Source: Melampsora larici-populina 98AG31
Taxonomy: Eukaryota; Basidiomycota; Pucciniomycetes; Pucciniales; Melampsoraceae
NCBI RefSeq assembly: GCF_000204055.1
Contig: NW_006768825.1
Span: 62,001-126,000 of the forward strand
Length of the DNA: 64,000 nucleotides
Direction of reading: 5' to 3'
The position numbers were made by a program, and so were the translations under genes. Below are positions 26,001 to 37,059 of this stretch, one piece after another (within the stretch, counting starts at the first letter, position 1; every line of letters starts with the position of its first letter). The notes beneath the pieces are model-generated. The model had not been told where the DNA came from and did no database searches. It saw only the letters and a program-made list of their open reading frames with translations.

Positions 26001-26909
26001 CTTTTATTATTTAGAAAGAATTCAAGAACAATTGTATTTGTAACATCAGATGCATTAAAATTCCTAGGTAAACTTGACTTTTTCTTCTTTATTCATTCAT
26101 TTGATTTGATTTGTTCAAACCCATTTAAAACTTATACATTTTTTTCTTTCCATCTTATTCTCTTTCAGGTTTACCAACCGACACTTTTCATGATACATAT
26201 TCATCTGCATTAATCCATACAGATTTTTTTGATATCGTCGATATGGGTACTCATCGAAAGACGAAGAATTTAAAAACTTCATTAAAAAAAGTCATTCTAG
26301 AGTATGTATGATCTAACATTAGGAAGAGATTTTTTTGAGGATTTTGGTTTCTGACATGCTGGGATTTGTGTCTTGATGGTTTAGTAATCTTGCGGCTTCT
26401 GTGAAATGTAGACTCGCTTGGTCTCATACACCTTCCTCGGATCAGTTAGTGTTTTCTATTTTTTGCTTTCCTTCAGACGCAAATTTCAAAAGCCTTGTAG
26501 AATGTATTGATCCTCATCAACGGTATGATTTTTTAATCTTTGTTTATGTGGTAGCCATGGAGCGCTAGCCAGGTTAAAGAAAGCCACTGTAGCTAAAGAC
26601 TGTGAGTCATGAAATATGTCAATGAATCTTTCTGAGACGTACTTTTATCTGACATTTGATTTCAATCATAATAGGTGTTGTTCATGTATGTCCTCTTCTT
26701 CTGTCTTTTTTGTTGACAAACTAGAAACTAACACGAATCCTTTTCTTCTTCTTGGATAATCTAAAAAGTTATCCCCATTAGTTGTAAGTCTCTTTTTCTG
26801 AATGACTGGAAAATAATGAAATTGACTTGATAGAATTGTAAATGATTGTTTTCCTTTACTTTAGGATTGTTCATCAAGTTGTACTTCATATATAGCAGTT
26901 ATTGGTTGA
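23015..26909 (+). CDS. RGS-LOV protein: blue-light receptor fused to a regulator of G-protein signalling
   Basis: Twenty-one exons give 784 residues: 23015-23146, 23231-23357, 23423-23584, 23648-24190, 24264-24424, 24502-24583, 24654-24687, 24751-24786, 24862-24872, 24959-24995, 25085-25095, 25150-25308, 25385-25404, 25495-25896, 26019-26067, 26169-26301, 26385-26522, 26555-26601, 26675-26685, 26769-26783, 26865-26909. An RGS domain spans about 235-395 (LLDLSQFENFLMNHEARNTF; SWLLQSLYDQDF). A LOV domain spans about 404-509: SNPRFRDNPVVIVSPGF, then GRNCRFLQG with the photoactive Cys441, Asn473 and Gln504. A C-terminal PAS-like half (IVFVTSDALKFLGLPTD) follows. RGS then LOV is the fungal RGS-LOV architecture (Botrytis BcLOV4), in which light drives membrane recruitment. 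RGS domains speed GTP hydrolysis by G-alpha. The exon 3/4 junction is the weakest. Confidence 0.88.
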
Positions 26910-27571
26910 ATTCGAAATCCATTCGATGAAAAAATATACTCCAATCAAGGTCTGAAAGTGTTTGAATGGATGATGAGACGGAAAATTTTCTTTGATTTTG
27001 TGTTTCATATGTTGTACAATAGATATTTAATTTTAAAAATGATTGATTCAGACTTTGATAAGAGAAGGCACCATTATGAGGAATCACATTTATCATCAAA
27101 AGTGTTTTTTTGTGTAGATTTGAGTATCTTTGAATGTAAGATTAGCTAAGAAAAGCAACAAGTTGACTGAATGTCAGAGTTGATCATCTTCAATCCATGC
27201 TGAAAAATGAGGATTGACTGAGTGATACTAAAATGAAAAGTTGATTTGTGCTTCCCGAAATTCAAAGTGAGTGAAAACCCCAACAATTTAAGTTAATATA
27301 GTTTTGAAAAAAATACAAATAAAATAGAAACCAGTCTGTATTTTGAGAAGTGATTGACCGATCGATCAAATTTTTTTAAACTCAAACTATAAAAACAAAC
27401 CCAATCCAACCAAAAGAACTCATTTAACTTCTCATCCATTCTTCAGTCAGGTTAGTTCATCTTCTCTCTCTTCTTAATCAAACAAAAGAACTTTAAATAA
27501 TAATAAGTCTTTCATGGAAACTATCTAATTTCTGATGAATCACTTTTGATCCTTTAGATCTTCCTTTCATC
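26910..27571. other. Intergenic and 5' UTR of NAC-beta with a likely UTR intron
   Basis: AT-rich. A plausible intron in the NAC-beta leader runs from GTTAGT at 27451 to TTTAG at 27557, leaving 14 nt before the ATG. No other coding structure was seen. Confidence 0.5.
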
Positions 27572-28414
27572 ATGAACGCTGAAAAACTCAAACAACTTCA
27601 GGCCCAGACCAAGACTGGTAAGTATCTTAAAACAATCACCGATTCTATCAATCAATCAAACTCATTCGATCTGTTCTCATCTTATCTCTTTAGCTAGCAA
27701 AGGTCAACCAAGGAGGAAGGAGATCAAACGACCAAAAGGTCTAGGAATGGGTGCAGGTAGTGGAGAAGATAAAAAACTTCAAGCTGCACTTAAGAAGTTG
27801 AATGTACAATCGATGGCTGGGATTGAAGAAGTCAACATGTTCAAGGAGGAAGGTAGTAAGATCCTTCACTTTGCGAACCCTAGAGGTAATTACCCCAATC
27901 TTTTACTCATCATCGATCATGATGTTTTTCTTTCTTCCGATCGACAATGAAACCTATAACCATCTCTGATTCTTCTTTATACAATCGATCCTGAAACTGA
28001 TCTTGCTTGCTTTTCTCAACTTTGGTCACTCTATCATCCATCAGTTCATGGAGCAGCCAACATGAACACTTTTGCAATCCATGGAGCTGGTCAAGATAAA
28101 GATCTCACAGAATTGGTGCCAGGGATCTTACCTCAATTAGGTCCAGAATCGATTGCGAACTTGCGTCGATTAGCTTCATCTCTTGGGGTACGTTGATCTG
28201 GTTTTCTTTAAAGACTCACTGAATCGGTTCAAAACCTAATCAACTGTTTTGGTTTTGTTCTTGGGTTTCGGTTTAGGATTTACCTAATCATAACTTGAAT
28301 AAGAATTCGAATGTAGTACCTACAGATGATGATGATGACGTACCTGATTTAGTGGAAAACTTTGATGTAGAAGAAACGGTTGGAAAAGATACTGCATTTG
28401 AATCAGTTGATTAG
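27572..28414 (+). CDS. EGD1: Nascent polypeptide-associated complex subunit beta (NAC-beta)
   Basis: Four exons (27572-27617, 27694-27885, 28045-28187, 28277-28414; phases 1, 1, 0) give 172 residues, the usual NAC-beta length. The N-terminus holds the basic ribosome-binding motif [10 protein letters not shown]. The NAC domain follows: [30 protein letters not shown] and [20 protein letters not shown]. The tail is acidic ([17 protein letters not shown]). NAC-beta pairs with NAC-alpha, docks near the ribosomal exit tunnel and shields nascent chains, limiting wrong SRP targeting. All key blocks are present, so the gene looks functional. Yeast EGD1 and BTT1 are the homologues. The symbol EGD1 is used by homology. 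Confidence 0.96.
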
Positions 28415-29541
28415 AGAAAATGAAACCTAAATGAACAAATCAAATGAAAGAAATCCCCAGTTTTTATAAACCAACCGAAAAAAAATTGACCTTGATTTAA
28501 AAAACAAAGAATGTTTCATTTTGAAAAGAAGTAAAGATTGAATCAGAATTAAAGTTTGGAAACTCGAGAATCGGTTTTATGTTTTATTTGATTGTTTTGA
28601 TTGGTTTGATTACAGACAGAAGAAATGAGATCTTAAATTGAACTTTTGCTTTTTTTATTTTACAAAGTTTTTGGTTTGGTTTGTTTAATGAGATCATTTT
28701 TGAATCAATTTTTGCTTCATAAATTGATCAAGAATTTGTAGGGAGGATTAAATTAGAGAATTTATATTGGTTGCAATTTGTGAATTTTTGTTTTGTTGGG
28801 TTTTCTATTAATGAACTCGAATTCTGAGTCATTGAGAAATCATCTTTGAAAGATTCTCAATATGTCATTGATATATGAATCATCAAAAGATTGGAACTCT
28901 GGTTCTAAAGATCACATTTAACAAAGTTCTCAAGGAATCTCAACCAAGACCAATCAACTTTTGATCTTCAGAAAGACTCATTCCTCATTGTAAGGGGGTC
29001 ATGACTCATTTGGTGAGTTTGAGTTCATGTTATCGTCATTCAGCTGTTATCAAACTCCTTATCCTGATTTTGAACCTCTATGGGGTCCCAAAGGCCAACT
29101 TTACAAACCACTTTTTTGTTGACTCAATAAATCCAGCTCTACATACTCCATTGCAACAAATATGTCACACACAACCTTTAAAGATAAAAACCAGTCTGGT
29201 CATGGTCACTAATCCAATGCAGTGACTATCAATGAGAAATCTCATTGAAACACCTTTCATATATTGATTACAAGACATTTGGGATAAGATGTTTAGGTGG
29301 ATTTATACAAAAGATACCTGATCTATGGTGTACAATACAAGAAATCATCACTCTGAAGGATGAAATTACCTTGATGAGTTTTAATCTTCTCTTCAGTCAT
29401 ACCATTTGTGTTTTTATTTGTATTCTGCTTTGATCTTGAGTTTGGTTAGGATCTTGGTTTTTTCAATCCAAGTTTACCTTCTTGATCATGCTTCAATAAT
29501 ACAACTTGGGTCGGATTATGTGAACAAGTTGATCTCTTATA
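28415..29541. other. 3' UTR and intergenic
   Basis: AT-rich, with NAC-beta 3' UTR at the left. Frames at 29001-29433 and 29406-29750 are chance frames; the latter even runs through the tRNA gene. Nothing else was seen. Confidence 0.45.
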
Positions 29542-29639
29542 GCCCGGTTAGCTCAGTCGGTAGAGCATTCGACTTTTACAAAGTTTCGTCTCTTGAAGAT
29601 GGCATCGAATTGTCGGGGGTTCGAGCCCCCCATTGGGCG
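29542..29639 (+). tRNA. tRNA-Lys(UUU), intron-containing
   Basis: A full cloverleaf. The acceptor GCCCGGT pairs with ATTGGGC (two G-T pairs), with discriminator G. The D arm is GCTC/GAGC, the anticodon stem TTCGA/TCGAA, and the T arm GGGGG/CCCCC around TTCGAGC. The anticodon TTT is at 29575-29577. A 25-nt intron (29579-29603) sits one base 3' of the anticodon, the canonical nuclear position. A box (TAGCTCAGTCGG) and B box (GGTTCGAGCCC) are intact. It is nearly identical to the copy at 55159. Confidence 0.96.
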
Positions 29640-30588
29640 AGTCATTTTTGCCTATTTCCTCAACATTTTTTGATTTGGAATCAACCCGATCAAAGGCAAA
29701 AAGAGTCCTTTGAGAGTGTGGGGTTTCTAAAGGAAAAAGACGTGATTTAAGTAGACAGAGAAATTCCATCTTCCTGTACCTCACTCACCCTTTACCCCTT
29801 ACCAACTGTGATCACAAAAGACAAGACAAACATGAAGTGATACAACCTGAGTCTTTTTTTCTTTCCGTTCAACTTCTCTTTCTCTCTGTGGTAAAAAATG
29901 AATCAAGAGTTTCTTAAAATTAATATTTCAAAATAGAGAAAAAGTGAAGAAAAGAAAAAAAGTTAATGAAAACATTGAACATGGATTTTTTTTTCGAGTG
30001 TATATATTTATATGTAAAAAAAGCAAAATAAAAAAAAAACAGAAAACAGAAAAAAGAAAAAAAAAGTAACAAATTTTTTTAGTAAAGTAAATGAAATTGA
30101 ATTAAATAAACAAATCCAATTTGTGAAAATTGAAATTGAAGTTATTGAGAAAAAAAGGATGTAGAAACCCGAAGACGGACAAAAAAAAAGAAAAAGAAAA
30201 GACCCTACTACTATAAATATATATATGACAGAAAAAAAACCTAAAAACAATTGAGGAAGAAAAAAATAAATATTAAGTTTTAAAGGTGTGTGTGTGTGTA
30301 AGAATAAGGTGTTTTCTTCAAAAATTTGCAATCAAAAAAGAAAAACAGAGAAAACAGAAAGAAAACAGAAATACATGGAAAAGTAAAAGAGAGATCAAAG
30401 AAAAATATTTTTTTAAAAAAAAAGAAGAATTAGGAAAAAAAAAAGAATCAAAAATTCAAAAATTCAAAATCAACAATGCTACAGATTAGCTTTCGAAGAA
30501 AAAAAAGAAGAAAAAAAAAGACACTATGCAAAAAAAAAATGACAGAGAATCCACCGCCCTTGAAAAGATTTAAAAGATCTTGATTTCT
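29640..30588. other. Purine-rich 3' flank of the flippase gene
   Basis: From about 29930 to 30580 the + strand is strongly A/G-rich with many A-runs and a (GT)6 tract near 30287. In the direction of the flippase transcript this reads T/C-rich and is presumably its 3' UTR. The frames here are low-complexity and not genes. Confidence 0.55.
29645..29649 (+). terminator. Pol III terminator (T5)
   Basis: TTTTT begins 6 nt after the tRNA 3' end, as expected for RNA polymerase III. The surrounding GAGTCATTTTTGCCT is shared with the second tRNA-Lys(UUU). Confidence 0.8.
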
Positions 30589-33500
30589 TTAACGATGAAC
30601 AACGTTTCTATGAAGTCCTTCACTTGCGGTTCTAAAACTGATCGGACTCGGTACCAAATCATCAGGTCCATTGATACCTAAAGAAGTTTGAACATAACCA
30701 CCCGAAGGCAAACCCGAACCCGATGGATCATGATCATCATCAGAATTAGAAGTAGATTGATGATTCAAAGGTAAAGGTTGAGGATCAGAAGCTGCAAACA
30801 ATTGATGATAATATGAAGGATGATGAGGATGAGAAGTTGAAGATCCATGAGGTAAATAAATCCTACGTGTTTGTTCATTCGGATTCGATTCTTCGGTCCA
30901 TGATCGAGATCGAGTTCGAATATGAGATGGTGGTGGTGATTCGAATCCTTCATCTAATCGGATTCTTTCTCCTATTCCTGTTGGTAAGGGTGGTGTCATC
31001 GGATCTGATGTTCCACTGGTAAGAGTGATCACTGGGATCGTTTCTACTACTGCTGTCATTTCAACACTTTCAGATCGGGATTGAGTTTGAGTAGCAGCAT
31101 AAGACCTTCTAATCGGATGATGATCTTGTTCTACCTTCGTACCATTCTTCTTCTTCTTCTTCTTTTCATTATAAAACTTAGATTCAGCTTTATCCTTCTC
31201 AATCACTTCTTCAACCAATTTGATCTGTTTACTTCTACTTTCTTCTTCTTCAATCCCTCCAATCCTACCATCACTTCCACTTAATCCTCCTAAAATCATT
31301 TCTCTAATCAAATCTGAATCTTTTGGCCAATATTGGATTTGTATATATTTATACATCATCCTAGGTACTCCTGCTAAAACTTGAACTAACACAAACGAGG
31401 CCCAAAATTCAAAAGTCGAAAATGTATAAAGTACTATATCTTTATAATAATAATCGGCTAAACCTGAATAAATCGCTGTCCAAACCAAGACCATCATCGA
31501 TGAAACCGTCAAGACGATGACAATGAACCAAGGAAAATATCGTGTGTTGATGACAATCAGATTATTGGCTGCAAAGACCGCTCCCACTGCAACGGTCGTT
31601 CCGAATTCCCATATACTCACATCTCTTCCGGTGACCGAAACAGTAGGTGAAGAGAAATAAACAAAATATGGAATCCAATAACAAACTGCCGATTGATAAG
31701 TTCCATCCAACATATAAAACCAAAACTTTGATCTTGTGTATTGTAATCCTTTAATGCCACGTTGATAGAGTGCTGGAAAAGCCATGGATGCATTCGCACT
31801 TAAATCTTGTTCAAACGCTCCCATCAATCCGACCGGTAAGGAAGTAAACACTAGATTATATAACATTATAAATGTATATTCAAATAAATACGATCCATTG
31901 AAACTACAATAGATTTGATACCAAAACAAAACCAAGGTCCAAATGATATTCTTGAAGAAAAAGTTGGCATGCATATCTGCAATTCGAATATAACACCATC
32001 TTCCATGTACTAATAAGAGTCGAGTTAAGAATCTAAATTGGCCTAATGCATAATCGGCTGACATGGAAGCTTGAGCACCTTCTAATCCAGCGATCCCAAC
32101 TCCGATATGAGCTTCTTGAATCATAGCTACATCATTGGCACCTAATAAAAGATCATCTCTTCAGTCACATTGCAAAAACATCAATCAGATTAAAAAAAGA
32201 ACTGACCATCTCCAATGGCTAAAGTCATTGCACCTCTACCTTCCTTTACCAATTTGACCGTCAATGCTTTCTGAGCAGGAGAGACACGACAACACACCAC
32301 CGTTTCACACTGAACAGTAAGAGCTAAAAAGTTGGCCTTTAAAGAACTATCTAATGCATATCTCAACGTATCACCATCAATGACGACCGCATACCCATCT
32401 AATGGTCTCTTCTTCCTTAAAGTGGTGCTTCTACTCTCATCAGTACTCATCTTGATCCCACCCTCCGACTCATCATGATCCGTTCTAGGTGGTAAGGAAT
32501 CTTCTCTTCCATCACTCTCTCTTTCATCAATCACCGACATTAATTTCTCTAAACCTTGTTCGATTTGAGACCTAGCACCTTGTTCAGTATCCGAACTAAT
32601 AATCATAATCTCCATCGTATTCTTTAACAAATTACAACTATATCCAATCTCAATGGCCGTTTGAAGTTTATCTCCTGTCAAGACCCATAACTTGATCCCA
32701 GCTTCATGTAACTTTTCAATGGCTTCAGGTACACCTTCTTGTAATTTATCTTCTAATGCAGTAGCACCTAAGATCTCTAATCCTCTTTCAAATTCATCGG
32801 CTACTTTTTCAATCGCTTCTTCTCTTTCTTTACCTCCAATCTCACTCGCTTTAGAAAACTCTACATCAAACTTTAAATATTCTTCTTCTGATACTTCTCG
32901 ACTACCAATCAATAAAGTTCTTAATCCAGCCGTCGCAAAGGCTTCTAAATCTAAATTCGTTCGATTCTTCGATTCTAAATCATGATCTGATCTTAATCTT
33001 GACATGATAATACTATCAGCTCCTTTACAAATCAATTTAATCCTTCCATCCGGACATCTAACCAAACTACTCATTCGTTTTCGTGAGCTATTAAATGCAA
33101 TGATCTTCAAAAGTTGATATTTCTGTCGTTCTCCCAAGACTTCTAATGTTAAAGTATCACCCAACTTTTTCACAAACACAAATCCTAAATCTCTTGCTGC
33201 TGCTACCAAGGCTGCTTCATCTGGACTTTCAGCTTTATATTCGATTCTTCCTTCTGATTTGCTTGCAATCACATCATGACACAATGCCAGTGAAGTCCAA
33301 AACTCAATCATTCTCATTCGATGTTCTTCTTCTTGTGGATCTTCATTAAACATATCTTCCACTAAGCCAGGTGAGATTAATGTCAAACTTTCGTGATTTA
33401 AATATCGATGTCGGAAATGTCGTTTCATCAGATCAATCATCTTTCGTTTAGATTCAGCTAGATGAGTAGCAGCTAAAGCAGGATCATCTAAGGCAGATGG

Positions 33501-36195
33501 ATCATGATCAGCTCCTCTCTTAGCTGCTCCTCTCATCGCTTCGGTGACTCCTTCTCCATACGCTATACCTGAGATCGAACAACGTTGGAATTCCATGACG
33601 TTTTGAGTCAAGGTGCCAGTCTTGTCACTAAAGATATATTCGATTTGTCCTAGATCATCTGAAAGATTCCATGATTTAGGTTCGGCTGGACAATTCAACG
33701 GTTCATAATACATTTCGATATCTCTGAAAATCGTTAAAGCTTGAATGGTTCGAACAAATTCAAGTGTGATCACCAATGAGATGGGTACGATCGATTGAAA
33801 CAAGATCAAAGCTGCACTAAAGTATCCTCAAATCAGATCGAATTCAAACCATCAATATACATCTTATAAACAAGAACCCAAAAGAAAGATCACCAACCCA
33901 AAAGTGACCAATGCATCTAATGTAGCAATTGATGAAATACTAGCATTCTGTTCGTAATAATAAGCACTCGTCGACGTGTTTCCTGAATAAATTCCATCTC
34001 CAATCGCGTTGACGGCACAGAGTACGACCAAGATGACGAAATTGATGATGACAGCATAATTGGTTTCATCCGAGATTTTAGCTTTCTTGGATGGAGTATC
34101 ACCTATGATGAAGATTCCGAAAAAAAAATCAGTCTCATTTCAAAGTGGAATTTCAGAGATCAGAGAGAATCAAACCTTGGTTCAACATGATTTTAGTATC
34201 TTTACCAGTAAAGACCACCAAACCCATCACCCATTGAGTATTTCTCAAAGTACAACCTCTCAATAACATCTCATTAATCCCAATCACTTCTCTCTTCTCT
34301 GAACCTTTTTCAAGTTTTCGTCCTTCCGTCAAGGGATGTTCACGTCCTTCACGTTCGTCTTGAGTCCAATACTTTAATGTAGCATTATAAGCATACAGAT
34401 TCGCATTAGGTGGTTCTGAATCAATTAAGAAATGAGAATGTTCTAAATCTTCTTCATTAGCAATCGATTTAGTCGATTTAATCGATTTCCTCGGTTTCAA
34501 ATTCGTTTCTCCATCCAAATTCTTCGTTTCTACAAAACATTGTCCATCTGGATCTGATGATGATAAGATCACCAAATCGGCCGGGATAGCTTCATCTTCT
34601 CTCAATAAGACGATATCGCCTACTTCTAATTTCTTCCATAACGTTCGTTCCCATTTAGCAGTTCCTGAAGTAGGGGTTGAATAATCTACCACTTCTGATG
34701 ATGATTTTCTTTGTCTTGATTGGATTGATGAGGTAGCTTTGATGGGTGATTCAGATCGGATATTCATTTCACTCAGAGCAGCATCCAGTACAGATCTACT
34801 AGGATTAGAACTACTTTGACCTGCTTCACCAAGACCTCTTTGAACTCCTTCATCTGAATCCGAATCGAGATCTCCCGTTTCATTCTTTGAATTCGATTCT
34901 CTCAAGAAATCCGTATTAAATGTACCTTTTTCCCTTTCCCTCAACTTTCTAACTCCTTTGGTAATCTTTGTACGATGTTGACCTGAAAACTCGGTTTGTT
35001 GATCCACATCATGCGTTTCCCATGGCCAATCCAAGTTTTCCCACCATGATCCTCCACCTGATCTAGGTACATTGACATTTCTCCAATCTCCTAATCTTGT
35101 ACAGGGTGAGTTATTCACACTGTTATCTAACATATATCTTCGATAATCTTCAAAACAATCCTTGGCTCCTGTTACACATAAGATAAACAGTAATGGTAAC
35201 ATGGCGACTTGAGGTGTGGCGGCTCCAAAGATTGGAAAGTTTTGAAAGATGACTAGGACGAGGAAATAAATATTGGCTACGTTTCGAAATTGTTCAAAGA
35301 GATTCTATTGGAAATCGAAAAGACGATATTGAAAGATCAGTTTCATGTAAAGCCAAAGTTGAAGTATAGTGAAGAGAGAGAAGAGAGAATCAGGCACCTT
35401 TGGTAAGAATGAGATGATGGTATATTTAGTAGTTCTAACTTTATTTCGAACATATTTAGCTAATGGATCTCCATTTCGATCGATCTGACCAGTAGGTAAG
35501 ACCAAGTTCACATAAATCGATCTTCTTTCATTGGAAAAGGAAGGACCTCGATTCGAATGTTTCTTATTAGATTTCTTTTGTTGTTTTTTAAAATCAGTAG
35601 CCGGTGAATCTTCTAATTCTTTTAAATTTTGAGTATGTTCATCTTCACCTTCACCTGAGTTAGCGATAGAAGGTAATGGAGGTGGATCTAGATCAGGTGC
35701 GATAGGTAAGGGAGGTAATTTAGGATCTAAATAAGATTTTCTTGTATGATTTGAATTAGCGGTTGGAGGTCTAGATCTTCTTTGAAATCGTTTACGTGCT
35801 CCTAATGGATCTTTACTTGATGATTGACCTAATCGTTTCTTTTTAGCTTTCCTTCTACGATCATCTTCTGAGATGGCTTCATGGATCGTTTCAGTAGCAG
35901 ATCTAGTTAATCGTAATCTATAGTCTGGATCATTTACAGATAAGAGTGCTGAATCTATATATCTTCCGTTCTCATCAAAATCATCTTCATCTTCTAAGAA
36001 TAATGGAGCTGGTTGAGTAGGTGGATAGATGGTTGAACGTGGTCTGTATGAAGGTAAATGAGGAGTTGTTTGATTTGATGGACCTGGAGTTGGATTTGAA
36101 TGTGGTGAGTTTGAATTTGATGGATGGTTTGATTGTTGTTGTTGATGATGATGATGATATGCTGATGATGATGATGATGATGATGATGATGACAT
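30589..36195 (-). CDS. P4-ATPase, Dnf1/Dnf2-type phospholipid flippase
   Basis: Five exons (36195-35398, 35304-34176, 34102-33898, 33816-32207, 32141-30589; phases 0, 1, 2, 1) give 1764 residues. All P-type motifs are present: DGETNLK in the actuator domain, phosphorylated Asp775 in SDKTGTLTQN, KGADS, TGDK, and GDGANDVAMIQ (about 1246-1256). PISL in TM4 (722-725) marks a P4 lipid flippase rather than an ion pump. PKSWNLSDDLGQIEYIFSDK matches the Dnf1/2 branch, which moves PC/PE analogues from outer to inner leaflet at the plasma membrane and endosomes with a CDC50-family partner. TM1-2 surround NLFEQFRNVANIYFLVLVIF. The N-terminal ~220 residues and C-terminal ~270 are long, disordered, Ser/Pro/His-rich extensions, so the protein is longer than yeast Dnf1. 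Confidence 0.95.
36163..36192. repeat. (TGA)10 microsatellite encoding polyserine
   Basis: Ten TGA units directly after the flippase start codon on the minus strand read TCA codons, giving a run of serines, followed by His and Gln homopolymers. It is likely polymorphic in length without loss of frame. Confidence 0.9.
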
Positions 36196-37059
36196 TGAGA
36201 AAGGATAAAGTTGTAGTATGGTTGGATAGAACGATGAACTGAAAGGAATGTGAGTTTGATTTGAATGAGAATGAGAATGAGAATGGGTTGATGGGTTGAT
36301 GGGTTGAGTTGGTTGAGTTGGTTGGTTGATTAGTTGGTGGTTAGGGTCAAGCTTGAATTGAATTGGTGAATTGGTAGTAATCGATTAGTGAATTAAGTAA
36401 AAGGGTTCATTCTTTCTTGATTGCTTGTTGTTCTTGTTGTTGTTGATGCCATGTTGAACTTCAAAATACACAATCTTCAATCGGACTAAACTCAACCTGT
36501 TGTACATACCACCACTCCTCAGGCTCTCGTCTCGTCTGGATGGCATGGATTAACCGCATCGCCATCTCATCTCATCTCATCTCATCCCTTCTCTTCCTCT
36601 TCCATCCATCTCTCTACTATTCAATTTCATCAAATCACTTTGTATCACCTCATTTCTTTCTTTCGACATGCATAAGAGTTTGAACCCCAGTACGAGAAAA
36701 CCAAAATGAAAATCACTTGGAAAGTTGATCAAGGTATTCTGAAAGGAAAATCTAAAAACCAAATCTTGTTCTGTCTCCAGTCTGATTTCTTTAGCCATCT
36801 ACACATGCAACATAGACAAATTCAATTTTGGTTGACTTCAAGTGAACTAAACATGAAGAATTGTGTTTTGGGACGAGTTGTAAAGACAAGGGTTACCACT
36901 CTTACCACCACTTCATGACTTGTGGTATCACTTCTAGAAAGTATACGATATCTTATCCGTCTTCAGGGATTTGTGTACATATTGAGAAGCTACTTGGGGA
37001 TCTATCCCTCATCAAGCAAGGGAAGATGCATTCAGGGGGATTCTGACTTTGTACAGTTG
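36196..37059. other. Flippase promoter and 5' UTR region
   Basis: Contains short tandem words on + (GAATGAGAATGAGAATGAGAATG near 36264; GGTTGATGGGTTGATGGGTT near 36288; CATCTCATCTCATCTCATC near 36564). No gene. Confidence 0.5.

Noticed and set aside
26019..26522. Possible frameshift in the RGS-LOV gene at the T7 run (26224-26230)
   Set aside because: Counting the run as seven T keeps the frame across exons 16 and 17. No frameshift is needed.
29406..29750. 114-codon frame covering the tRNA-Lys
   Set aside because: It runs through an intact intron-containing tRNA gene and has no protein features outside it.
30008..30331. 107-codon Phe/Leu-rich frame that looks like a membrane protein
   Set aside because: It arises from a low-complexity purine-rich tract downstream of the flippase. 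Codon composition is driven by T-runs.
36021..36242. Asp/Met-rich + strand frame
   Set aside because: It is the antisense of the flippase N-terminal GAT/TCA microsatellite.
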